From contig DQWO01000323.1 of the NCBI GenBank assembly GCA_011042595.1, forward strand, positions 1 through 6,510: a stretch of 6,510 bases of DNA, read 5' to 3'. The position numbers were made by a program, and so were the translations under genes. Numbering within the stretch: position 1 is the first letter of the stretch; each line of letters begins with the position of its first letter. Shown one piece after another: positions 1-6,510 of the stretch. Source of the DNA: Pseudomonadota bacterium. Its GTDB lineage: Bacteria; Desulfobacterota; Anaeroferrophillalia; Anaeroferrophillales; Anaeroferrophillaceae. Under the pieces are notes generated by a model, which was given only the letters and a program-made list of their open reading frames with translations, did no database searches and was not told the origin of the DNA.

Positions 1-75
1 CTGCACATCGTGTGCAGCTGTGAGGTGCCCGCCGCGAATCACCGTCGTGGTGATTCGTTCGGCGGTCAATGCCGC
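1..75. other. Hairpin-rich segment at the left edge, no assignable gene
   Basis: Two perfect inverted repeats lie close together. Positions 1-17 read CTGCACA-TCG-TGTGCAG, a 7-bp stem with a 3-nt loop. Positions 35-57 form a 9-bp stem, CGAATCACC / CGGTGATTCG-type pairing around the loop GTCGT (44-48). That stem is extended by CGCCG (30-34) pairing with CGGCG (60-64) across a TT bulge. A third possible stem, GCGG/CCGC, lies at 62-75. Two forward frames stay open from the window edge, one to a TAA at 136 and one to a TGA at 98-100. Neither gives a peptide I recognise, so the tail of an upstream gene cannot be excluded. The segment could be a structured RNA end, a repeat element, or simply intergenic. 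The structure is seen; its role is unknown. Confidence 0.4.
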
Positions 76-96
76 TATGAGCCAAGCCCGAACAGC

Positions 97-125
97 TTGA
101 CAATGTATCCTGAAAGTCCAACTAA
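97..125 (+). promoter_or_regulatory. Possible weak promoter ahead of fetAB
   Basis: A perfect -35 hexamer TTGACA sits at 97-102, but the -10 position 17 nt further on (AACTAA, 120-125) matches the consensus poorly. A start site from this pair would leave only about 10 nt of leader before the ATG at 142. A short inverted repeat, CAACT/AGTTG at 119-123 and 129-133, lies between it and the gene. No Fur-box-like palindrome is visible, so iron control of this operon is not supported by the sequence shown. The true promoter may lie left of the window. Confidence 0.2.
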
Positions 126-141
126 GAAAGTTGAGTAATCA

Positions 142-789
142 ATGTATTCCATGATTACATTTGACCATATTCATTTGGCATTCGATGGCCGGAAGATTCT
201 CAATGACCTTTCTTTTGAAGTGAAGAGGGGGGAGAAAGTCGTTGTTCTGGCGAAATCGGGATCGGGGAAGAGTTCTCTCTTTTCCTTAATATTGGGCTTC
301 CTTGAACCCGATGAAGGGCGGGTTTTTTTCGATGGTTGGCTGGTTGATGAAAAAAGTGTGTGGGAGATTCGTAAAAAGATTGCCTATATCGACCAGGATA
401 TCAGCCTGGGTAATGGAAAAATTCCTGACCTGCTTGATTTTGTGCTGAAATTAAAAACGAATATCCACCTGGATGGTTCACGGAAACAGTTGCAGGAGCT
501 TTTGCAGTATTTTGAGTTGGATAAAGAAATCATCAAAAAGGATATTGAAGATCTGTCCGGCGGTGAAAGACAGCGCCTGGCGATTATTATCGCTGTGCTG
601 CTGCAGCGGGATGTATTCCTGCTGGATGAAGTGACTTCGGCGCTTGATAAGCAGCTCAAAAAAAAAGTGGCGGATTTTTTTATTGCCAGAGAAGATTGGA
701 CCTGTCTGGTGATTTCCCACGATCCGGTCTGGCTTGAGAACCCGGCGGTCAAAATTTTCAAGCTTGAGGAGGGAAAATGGAAACCGTAG
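142..789 (+). CDS. fetA: ABC transporter ATP-binding protein, FetA (YbbL) family
   Basis: This 215-residue protein is a stand-alone ABC nucleotide-binding domain of the usual length for single-domain ATPases. It would energise the membrane partner encoded immediately downstream, from the cytoplasmic face of the inner membrane. Visible motifs in order are Walker A at 37-45 (AKSGSGKSS), Q-loop Gln85 (YIDQD), signature LSGGERQR at 138-145, Walker B FLLDE at 159-163 with catalytic Glu163, D-loop SALD at 166-169 and H-loop His193 (ISHD). One oddity is that the first Gly of Walker A is Ala37, while the essential G40, G42, K43 and S44 are intact. The ATG at 142 has a weak GAG 6 nt upstream. A second ATG at 151 (MITFDHIHL) would also give a complete domain and cannot be ruled out. 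In E. coli FetA works with FetB in iron export and oxidative-stress resistance. The substrate here is inferred from that family and from the fetB-like neighbour. Confidence 0.85.
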   Translation: MYSMITFDHIHLAFDGRKILNDLSFEVKRGEKVVVLAKSGSGKSSLFSLILGFLEPDEGRVFFDGWLVDEKSVWEIRKKIAYIDQDISLGNGKIPDLLDFVLKLKTNIHLDGSRKQLQELLQYFELDKEIIKKDIEDLSGGERQRLAIIIAVLLQRDVFLLDEVTSALDKQLKKKVADFFIAREDWTCLVISHDPVWLENPAVKIFKLEEGKWKP

Positions 790-1589
790 ATCTTTCCCTT
801 GTTTCCCTGCTCCTGACCTTTCTGCTGCTGGCTTTGCCGGTTATCTTGAGTCTGAAATTTGGATTTGGCTTAATCAGGTCACTTTTTTATTCTGTGGCCA
901 GGATGACCATCCAGCTTATCCTGATCGGTATCTTCCTGAAATATCTTTTCTTATGGAACAACGCCTGGATCAATCTCCTCTGGCTGCTGGTCATGATTAC
1001 CGTCGCGGTATTTTCGGCGGTCAGAAGCTCAGCCATCAAAATCGGCAAGGTTTTTATTCCCGGATTTCTGTCATTTACCATTGCCACTTTTGTGGTTATT
1101 TTTTATCTGAACATTGTGGTGATTCCGCTTGATAATATTTTTGATGCCCGCTACCTGATTGTCCTCGGCGGCATGCTGCTGGGCAATTCGCTTAGGGGCA
1201 ACATTGTTGGCATCAGCACGTTTTATAAAAATATCAGGAAGGATGCCAAAAAATATCTCTATGTGCTTTCGCTGGGAGCCTCCCAGTCCGAGGCCCTGCT
1301 GCCGTATTTGCGGGAAAGTGTTCAGCTGGCTTTGAAACCGACCCTGGCTGCCATGGCAACCATGGGCATTGTCGCCCTGCCCGGGATGATGACGGGAGTC
1401 ATCCTCGGAGGAGCCAGTCCGGAAGTGGCAATTAAATACCAGATTATGATCATGATCGCCATTGTGGTCAGCACCATTACCAGCGTGGTGCTGACCATCC
1501 TGCTGACCCTGCGCGTCTGTTTTAACCGTTATGGGGTGTTGCGGCGGGAGGTATTTGTTGAGCTGAAGAATAAGTCAAATGGAAGTTGA
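777..1589 (+). CDS. fetB: ABC transporter permease, FetB (YbbM, UPF0014) family
   Basis: This 270-residue, very hydrophobic inner-membrane protein has about seven likely membrane segments, roughly at residues 6-30, 38-58, 64-83, 92-114, 122-140, 188-212 and 220-247. Family hallmarks are R-x4-QL in helix 2 (Q46 L47), the GN-S motif (GNSLRGN, 136-142), the cytoplasmic GASQSEAL segment (167-174), which probably contacts the ATPase, and the strongly conserved ALPGMMTGVILGGASP (200-215) followed by AIKYQI. The ATG at 777 lies inside the ATPase gene with a 13-bp overlap and is preceded by GAGGAGGG at 766-773, so the two are almost certainly translationally coupled in one operon. By analogy with E. 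coli FetAB the complex should move iron or another metal out of the cytoplasm. Some annotation pipelines call this family a putative metal resistance or iron export permease. Family identity is firm; the substrate is inferred. Confidence 0.88.
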   Translation: METVDLSLVSLLLTFLLLALPVILSLKFGFGLIRSLFYSVARMTIQLILIGIFLKYLFLWNNAWINLLWLLVMITVAVFSAVRSSAIKIGKVFIPGFLSFTIATFVVIFYLNIVVIPLDNIFDARYLIVLGGMLLGNSLRGNIVGISTFYKNIRKDAKKYLYVLSLGASQSEALLPYLRESVQLALKPTLAAMATMGIVALPGMMTGVILGGASPEVAIKYQIMIMIAIVVSTITSVVLTILLTLRVCFNRYGVLRREVFVELKNKSNGS

Positions 1590-1595
1590 CAATGA

Positions 1596-1620
1596 AAAGC
1601 CCCGCTTAACGCGGGGCTTT
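1596..1620. terminator. Bidirectional intrinsic terminator between convergent genes
   Basis: A perfect 10-bp stem, AAAGCCCCGC / GCGGGGCTTT, encloses the 5-nt loop TTAAC (1606-1610). It begins 7 nt after the fetB stop. Read rightwards the stem ends in TTT followed by CAGGTTTTGT. Read leftwards it ends in TTTT. The symmetric A and T flanks suit termination from both sides, and the genes on either side converge here. Confidence 0.85.
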
Positions 1621-1637
1621 CAGGTTTTGTCTGGGGC

Positions 1638-1679
1638 AAAAAATCATCGAATGGTGTTACCATGACAGCATTCGATGGT

Positions 1680-1680
<1 letters not shown>
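1638..1680 (-). terminator. Intrinsic terminator for the acetoacetyl-CoA synthetase gene
   Basis: On the minus strand a 12-bp stem with one G-T wobble (1669-1680 pairing with 1642-1653, core CATCGAATG/CATTCGATG) is followed by a six-T run (complement of 1638-1643). The stem begins at the last base of the gene's stop codon. The loop (1654-1668) can itself fold as ATGGT-GTT-ACCAT together with the stem edge (1651-1663), giving an alternative small hairpin. With the stronger hairpin at 1596-1620 this makes a tandem terminator for leftward transcription. Confidence 0.6.
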
Positions 1681-3632
<1,952 letters not shown>

Positions 3633-3658
3633 AAATGAATCCTCCTTGGAAAATTGAG

Positions 3659-3708
3659 CCTTAATGCTGTTAAGGTAATGCTCAAAAAAATGACTTTTTT
3701 GCTCATTA
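3659..3708. promoter_or_regulatory. Inverted repeats in the leader of aacS
   Basis: Two adjacent symmetric elements lie between the palindrome at 3720-3737 and the aacS ribosome binding site. The first is a perfect CCTTAA-TGCTG-TTAAGG (3659-3675). The second is a 14-nt imperfect repeat, TAATGCTCAAAAAA (3676-3689) against TTTTTTGCTCATTA (3695-3708), with 12 of 14 positions matching. They may form hairpins in the aacS messenger or act as protein sites; the sequence does not decide which. The second repeat is AT-rich and could be chance. Confidence 0.35.
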
Positions 3709-3719
3709 TTAGCTATTTA

Positions 3720-3737
3720 TCAGTTAACGTTAACTGA
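3720..3737. promoter_or_regulatory. Perfect 18-bp palindrome, probable operator
   Basis: TCAGTTAACGTTAACTGA is an uninterrupted perfect palindrome with 9-bp half-sites. It lies 88 nt upstream of the aacS start and about 106 nt before the -35 box of the divergent DUF4301 promoter. Length and symmetry are typical of operators for dimeric repressors such as TetR- or GntR-type regulators, which often control acyl-CoA metabolism genes. No regulator gene is present in the window, so the binding protein is unknown. Proximity to aacS suggests it controls that gene. Partial half-site matches (CAGTTGACT at 3805-3812, TCAGTTGTC at 3839-3847) occur further right but lack the second arm. Confidence 0.6.
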
Positions 3738-3744
3738 CATTGGC

Positions 3745-3774
3745 ACCCTAGCAGATTATTTTCAATAAAATCAA
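3745..3774 (-). promoter_or_regulatory. Tentative promoter for aacS
   Basis: On the minus strand TTGATT (complement of 3769-3774) and TAGGGT (complement of 3745-3750) are separated by 18 nt, and TGC directly precedes the second box, as in an extended -10. The -10 match is poor. The placement is attractive because transcription would begin at or just before the 18-bp palindrome, the usual position for a repressor site. The leader would be about 105 nt long. Confidence 0.25.
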
Positions 3775-3842
3775 TCTATTTTTCCTGCTGATAATAGTTT
3801 TTCCAGTTGACTCCGGTTGTTGGATTTTTACTTGAATATCAG

Positions 3843-3871
3843 TTGTCAATATGTAATTATGCGCATATATT
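3843..3871 (+). promoter_or_regulatory. Sigma-70-type promoter for the DUF4301 gene
   Basis: TTGTCA (3843-3848) and TATATT (3866-3871) are spaced by exactly 17 nt, and each matches the consensus at five of six positions. Transcription would start near 3878, about 36 nt before the ATG at 3914. No other candidate in this intergenic region scores as well by eye. Confidence 0.55.
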
Positions 3872-3873
3872 AC
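3853..3873. promoter_or_regulatory. Near-palindrome covering the -10 box of the DUF4301 promoter
   Basis: GTAAT (3853-3857), the perfect palindrome TATGCGCATA (3858-3867), one unpaired T, then ATTAC (3869-3873) make a 21-nt symmetric site. It fully overlaps the proposed -10 hexamer, where a bound dimer would block polymerase. It differs in sequence from the palindrome at 3720-3737, so a different regulator would be expected. It could also be chance symmetry in AT-rich DNA. Confidence 0.35.
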
Positions 3874-3913
3874 CTGCAACCGTGAAAATGAAACCAGGCA
3901 TTGGAGCAATAGA

Positions 3914-5482
3914 ATGGACCATGATGTTATTTTCACCGATGTCGATCTGGCTCAGATAGATGAACATGGTCTGAACGAGGTGGATGTTCTTGCCCAAATA
4001 GATATTTTCATCCATGGTATCCCGGCGGTTAAACTTGATCGTCCCTGTACCGTAAGTGACGGCATTGTCAGGCTGCAGAATGAAGAGATGGAGTCCCTGG
4101 TCGACATATACCGGGAGGCTGCCCTGGCTGGAAGGGCGATGAAATTTGTTCCGGCATCGGGTGCGGCAACCAGAATGTTCAAAACCTTGCTATCCTGCTA
4201 CCATAAATATTTCAAGCCGGGTGCCAAACCCATGTCGTTGAATGATTTCATTGATAATCCTGATTATGATGATATCCTGCGGATGAAGGATAACTGTGGA
4301 AAATTTGCTTTTTCCGGTCGGCTTCAACAGGCGGTTTCAGCCGATGGGATGGAGGTTGAGACCTTGATTAATGAAGGTCGATGTGACTTGATGCTGGCAT
4401 ATTTACTGACCGAAAAAGGGCTTGACTACAGCTGTTTGCCAAAGGGACTGATTGATTTTCATTGTTATGCCGATCATGTTCGCACTCCTTTCATGGAACA
4501 CCTGGTGGAAGCGGTCGATTATATCAAGGATAAACACGGGGTGGTTCGGCTTCATTTTACCATTTCTCCGGAACATCGTCAGTTATTTCAGGAACATCTC
4601 GAGCAGGTAAGGGGAGTCATTGAAGCCGGTAATACCAGTTATGAGGTTACTTTTTCGGTCCAGAAACCCTCAACGGATACCATTGCCGTTGATCATGATA
4701 ATGTACCTTTCAGAAATGTTGATGGTTCCCTGGTCTTTCGACCTGGCGGCCATGGGGCTCTGCTGGAAAATCTGAATGATTTAAAAGGCGATATTGTTTT
4801 TATCAAAAATATCGATAATGTGGTTCCTGATCGGTTGAAACCGGAAATATGCCGCTATCATCAGGTTCTGGGAGGCTATCTGGTAAATCTGCAACAGCGA
4901 ATTTTCAGTTATCTTCAAGGCCTTGATGATGCAGTTGCGGATGATTCGCTGCTGGCTGAAGTAACCGCTTTTGTGCAGGATTTTCTTGGAATCGAGATTC
5001 CGTCTCCAGCCGGTGATAAACAGGTTGAATTTTTGCGACAGAAACTTAATCGACCTCTCAGGGTTTGCGGGATGGTGAAAAATGAAGGCGAGCCCGGAGG
5101 CGGACCTTTCTGGGTCCGTGGACCCGATCAGGGTTGCAGTCGACAGATAGTCGAGTCGTCACAGGTGGATTTTTCCGCTTCTGATCAGGCTGACATATGG
5201 CAGCGTTCCACCCATTTTAATCCGGTGGATCTGGTATGTGCTCTGCGGGATTACCGGGGGGAACCCTTTGACCTGCATGAGTTCAGCGATCCTGATACCG
5301 GCTTTATCGCGGTTAAATCCAGTGAGGGAAAAGAATTGAAAGCCCTGGAACATCCGGGTTTGTGGAATGGGGCGATGGCTGAATGGAATACGGTTTTCAT
5401 CGAAGTCCCGGCCAGTACTTTTAATCCGGTCAAGTCTGTTTTTGATCTTTTGCGTCCGGCGCATCAGACCGGGGAAGTGTGA
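3914..5482 (+). CDS. DUF4301 family protein, probable nucleotidyltransferase-fold enzyme
   Basis: This 522-residue, cytoplasmic-looking protein without signal peptide or membrane segments matches DUF4301, known to me mainly from Bacteroidetes and delta-proteobacteria and without an assigned reaction. Conserved blocks are FTDVDLAQIDEHGL at 7-20, FVPASGAATRMFK at 78-90, LPKGLIDFHCY at 175-185 (Lys177), an EH pair at 195-196, RPGGHGALLENLN at 276-288, IKNIDNVVPD at 297-306, and a Gly-rich VKNEGEPGGGPFWV at 388-401. The second block recalls the G-x-GTRM nucleotide loop of sugar-phosphate nucleotidyltransferases. The GGHG and IDNV blocks recall the substrate and metal-binding stretches (PGGHG, DN) of UDP-sugar pyrophosphorylases. 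I therefore infer NTP-dependent activation of a sugar phosphate or similar compound; this is not demonstrated. The start is supported by GGAG at 3903-3906, 7 nt before the ATG, and by the typical family N-terminus. It appears monocistronic, with a promoter at 3843-3871 and a structured element after its stop. Confidence 0.85.
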   Translation: MDHDVIFTDVDLAQIDEHGLNEVDVLAQIDIFIHGIPAVKLDRPCTVSDGIVRLQNEEMESLVDIYREAALAGRAMKFVPASGAATRMFKTLLSCYHKYFKPGAKPMSLNDFIDNPDYDDILRMKDNCGKFAFSGRLQQAVSADGMEVETLINEGRCDLMLAYLLTEKGLDYSCLPKGLIDFHCYADHVRTPFMEHLVEAVDYIKDKHGVVRLHFTISPEHRQLFQEHLEQVRGVIEAGNTSYEVTFSVQKPSTDTIAVDHDNVPFRNVDGSLVFRPGGHGALLENLNDLKGDIVFIKNIDNVVPDRLKPEICRYHQVLGGYLVNLQQRIFSYLQGLDDAVADDSLLAEVTAFVQDFLGIEIPSPAGDKQVEFLRQKLNRPLRVCGMVKNEGEPGGGPFWVRGPDQGCSRQIVESSQVDFSASDQADIWQRSTHFNPVDLVCALRDYRGEPFDLHEFSDPDTGFIAVKSSEGKELKALEHPGLWNGAMAEWNTVFIEVPASTFNPVKSVFDLLRPAHQTGEV

Positions 5483-5486
5483 CTGC

Positions 5487-5564
5487 CTGTCTTCCGGTAG
5501 ACAGATAGCGGCATGCTTGTTCATCGCTTTTGGGATGAACAAGCAATGATGTTCGGATAGACAG
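5487..5564. repeat. 78-nt structured element with nested inverted repeats after the DUF4301 gene
   Basis: The centre is a perfect 12-bp stem, TGCTTGTTCATC (5514-5525) with GATGAACAAGCA (5534-5545), around an 8-nt loop, extendable past one bulged A. It is flanked by CTGTCTTCCG (5487-5496) and CGGATAGACAG (5554-5564), which pair with a single bulge and bracket the whole element. CTGTCT can alternatively pair with the nearer AGACAG (5499-5504) as a small 6-bp hairpin, so TAGACAG occurs twice (5498-5504, 5558-5564). There is no T run after the main stem, so it is not a canonical intrinsic terminator, although its position 4 nt after the stop codon suggests a messenger 3' end. A small RNA or a miniature repeat element are alternatives. 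Confidence 0.5.
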
Positions 5565-5610
5565 TAAATTCGCAAGGAGTTGTATTTACATGCTATTATT
5601 TGAATTTACT
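5563..5610. repeat. 9-bp inverted repeat upstream of the ferredoxin operon
   Basis: AGTAAATTC (5563-5571) and GAATTTACT (5602-5610) are perfect inverted copies 30 nt apart, and a third ATTTAC lies between them at 5584-5589. The interval contains AAGGAG (5574-5579) and an extended -10-like TGCTATTAT (5591-5599). The right arm abuts the TTGACA at 5610-5615. A regulator bound at spaced half-sites is possible, but AT-rich chance pairing is equally so. Confidence 0.25.
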
Positions 5611-5638
5611 TGACAATTTATCTGGCAGGATGTAAAGG
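5610..5638 (+). promoter_or_regulatory. Candidate promoter for the ferredoxin/VorB operon
   Basis: A perfect -35 TTGACA (5610-5615) is followed after 17 nt by TAAAGG (5633-5638), a weak -10. TGTAAA (5631-5636) fits better but leaves only a 15-nt spacer. Transcription would begin near 5645, giving a leader of about 90 nt. That leader holds a small hairpin, TTATCC-CCGGT-GGATAA (5672-5688). An alternative start is the extended -10 TGCTATTAT at 5591-5599, which lacks a good -35. Confidence 0.35.
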
Positions 5639-5734
5639 GATTTTCACTTTGATTATTGCCGGTTTTTGGATTTATCCCCGGTGGATAATCAGCTCTTTAT
5701 TTCTGACTTTTTACCAGCGCAATTAAGGTTAATG

Positions 5735-5959
5735 ATGAGCAAAAAAGACAAAGTTTTTTCGGTGAAGATCCGCCGGGATTATTGTAAAGGTTGTGGTCTT
5801 TGTGTTGAATTCTGTAAACAGGGAGTTCTTGAAACTTCTCCAAATTTAAATAGCATGGGATATTATTATGCTGATCCGGTGAAGCCTGAGAATTGTATTG
5901 GTTGTATGGTCTGCACGCTGGTTTGTCCTGATTTGGCGGTTGAGGTGTACAGTGAATAA
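5735..5959 (+). CDS. 4Fe-4S ferredoxin-type subunit of a 2-oxoacid:ferredoxin oxidoreductase
   Basis: This 74-residue polypeptide carries two C-x2-C-x2-C-x3-C motifs: C17, C20, C23, C27 and C54, C57, C60, C64, each set able to ligate a [4Fe-4S] cluster. The sequence between them, with [19 protein letters not shown] and a [11 protein letters not shown] tail, is characteristic of the delta (KorD/VorC-like) subunit that passes electrons from the thiamine-diphosphate site to external ferredoxin. The usual Pro after the first motif's fourth Cys is absent (C27-K28). I chose the ATG at 5735 because AAGG at 5725-5728 lies 6 nt upstream. The neighbouring ATG at 5732 is only 3 nt from it, and the in-frame TTG at 5666 would add 23 residues unlike the family. 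The downstream alpha-subunit gene overlaps by 8 nt, so the two are one operon and probably one complex. A free-standing ferredoxin is unlikely in this context. Confidence 0.85.
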   Translation: MSKKDKVFSVKIRRDYCKGCGLCVEFCKQGVLETSPNLNSMGYYYADPVKPENCIGCMVCTLVCPDLAVEVYSE

Positions 5960-6510
5960 GGTTTTTATGAGTGGTAACCATACCATTGCCGAGGCGGCCA
6001 TCCGGGCCGGCTGTAAATGCTATTTTGGCTATCCGATTACGCCCCAGAATGAGCTGGGTGAATATATGGCGGCTAATATACGACAGGCTGGCGGAGTTTT
6101 TATCCAGTCAGAGAGTGAGATCGCAGCCATTAATATGGTTGTAGGCGCAGCTGCATCAGGAGTTCGGGCCATGACTTCATCATCCAGCCCCGGAATCAGC
6201 CTGAAACAGGAAGGTATCTCTTTTTTGTCAGGGTTTGAACTGCCGGCTGTTATTGTCAATATGATGCGAGGTGGCCCCGGCATGGGAAACATTGCCCCGG
6301 CTCAAGGAGATTATTTTCAGGCGACCAAGGGTGGCGGGCATGGTGATTATCGGACACCTGTATTAGCTCCAGCCTCGGTGCAGGAACTAGCTGATCTGAC
6401 TATGGTGGCTTTCGATCTGGCTGATCGTTATCGGACTCCGGTAATGCTCATTGGTGATGGGATGATGGGGCAGATGAAGGAACCGGTGGTCTTCCCGGAA
6501 CCGGTTAAAC
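5952..6510 (+). CDS. vorB: 2-oxoacid:ferredoxin oxidoreductase alpha subunit, VorB-like (partial, runs off right edge)
   Basis: The first 186 residues of an alpha subunit are present and the gene is open at the window edge. The enzyme would oxidatively decarboxylate a 2-oxoacid to acyl-CoA with CoA and ferredoxin, using thiamine diphosphate bound by a beta subunit expected downstream. Recognisable blocks are [20 protein letters not shown] (1-20), [10 protein letters not shown] (25-34), a conserved ESE stretch (54-56), TSSSSPG (75-81), RGGPGMGN (106-113) and [15 protein letters not shown] (120-134). The last two are typical of the VorB branch (3-methyl-2-oxobutanoate, branched-chain) rather than pyruvate oxidoreductase. 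A 2-oxoglutarate-specific KorA remains possible. I favour the GTG at 5952: GAGG at 5942-5945 is 6 nt upstream, and the resulting N-terminus fits the family. The ATG at 5967 with AAGG 5 nt upstream is a workable alternative that would lose five conserved residues. It overlaps the ferredoxin gene by 8 nt, implying coupled translation. Confidence 0.87.
   Translation, partial: MNKVFMSGNHTIAEAAIRAGCKCYFGYPITPQNELGEYMAANIRQAGGVFIQSESEIAAINMVVGAAASGVRAMTSSSSPGISLKQEGISFLSGFELPAVIVNMMRGGPGMGNIAPAQGDYFQATKGGGHGDYRTPVLAPASVQELADLTMVAFDLADRYRTPVMLIGDGMMGQMKEPVVFPEPVK

Noticed and set aside
1..138. Open frame from the left edge to a TAA at 136, possible tail of an upstream gene
   Set aside because: The 45 residues are not recognisable, and a second frame is also open across much of the same segment, so coding cannot be supported. 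It is recorded only as a structured segment.
734..1132. Plus-strand frame overlapping the end of fetA and start of fetB
   Set aside because: It is out of frame with two clearly conserved genes and its translation is not family-like.
3741..3754. TGGCAC followed by GCA, resembling a sigma-54 (-24/-12) promoter
   Set aside because: The GG and GC dinucleotides are 9 nt apart rather than 12, and the TTGC element is missing.
3748..3936. 62-codon minus-strand frame in the divergent intergenic region
   Set aside because: It has no ribosome binding site or recognisable sequence, is AT-rich, and overlaps the well-supported DUF4301 promoter and start.
5590..5613. Seven-codon reading frame (MLLFEFT) with AAGGAG 10 nt upstream, possible leader peptide
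   Set aside because: It is very short, shows no run of regulatory codons, and has no attenuator-like terminator after it. It also overlaps likely promoter sequence.
5666..5734. TTG-initiated extension of the ferredoxin-like subunit
   Set aside because: The extra 23 residues do not resemble the family N-terminus, and a Shine-Dalgarno sequence sits correctly for the ATG at 5735.

Overview
The window looks like ordinary chromosome from an anaerobic or facultative Gram-negative bacterium. A Desulfobacterota (delta-proteobacterial) origin is my best guess. It rests on the co-occurrence of a ferredoxin-dependent 2-oxoacid oxidoreductase operon of the VorB type, an acetoacetyl-CoA synthetase and a DUF4301 protein, on moderate GC content, and on strong AGGAGG-type ribosome binding sites. 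The lineage is an inference, not something the sequence proves.

Layout. Positions 1-141 hold no convincing gene but are rich in hairpins, followed by a consensus -35-like TTGACA. Positions 142-1589 (+) are a two-gene operon, an ABC ATPase overlapping an integral membrane protein, which together match the FetA/FetB (YbbL/YbbM, UPF0014) transporter family. Positions 1590-1679 separate convergent genes and hold two hairpin terminators. Positions 1680-3632 (-) encode a full-length acetoacetate-CoA ligase. Positions 3633-3913 are a divergent regulatory region with a perfect 18-bp palindrome near the ligase side and a good sigma-70 promoter, itself overlain by a near-palindrome, for the rightward gene. 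Positions 3914-5482 (+) encode a full-length DUF4301 protein, probably a nucleotidyltransferase-fold enzyme of unknown substrate. Positions 5483-5734 are a structured intergenic region with candidate promoters. From 5735 to the right edge (+) a small 2x[4Fe-4S] ferredoxin-like subunit overlaps the start of a 2-oxoacid:ferredoxin oxidoreductase alpha subunit (VorB-like), which runs off the window.

How the genes fit together. The ferredoxin/VorB operon would oxidise a 2-oxoacid, probably branched-chain, to its acyl-CoA while reducing ferredoxin. The ligase would activate acetoacetate to acetoacetyl-CoA, feeding thiolase, ketone-body or polyhydroxybutyrate metabolism. Both belong to acyl-CoA metabolism, but they lie in separate transcription units and no functional link is visible. 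FetAB (metal homeostasis) and the DUF4301 gene appear to be independent units.

I see no CRISPR array, transposase, integrase, toxin-antitoxin pair, tRNA or rRNA, and no clear new multi-gene system. The points most worth a second look are the uncharacterised DUF4301 enzyme, the 18-bp palindrome, the palindrome over the DUF4301 promoter, the 78-nt structured element at 5487-5564, and the hairpin-rich left edge.
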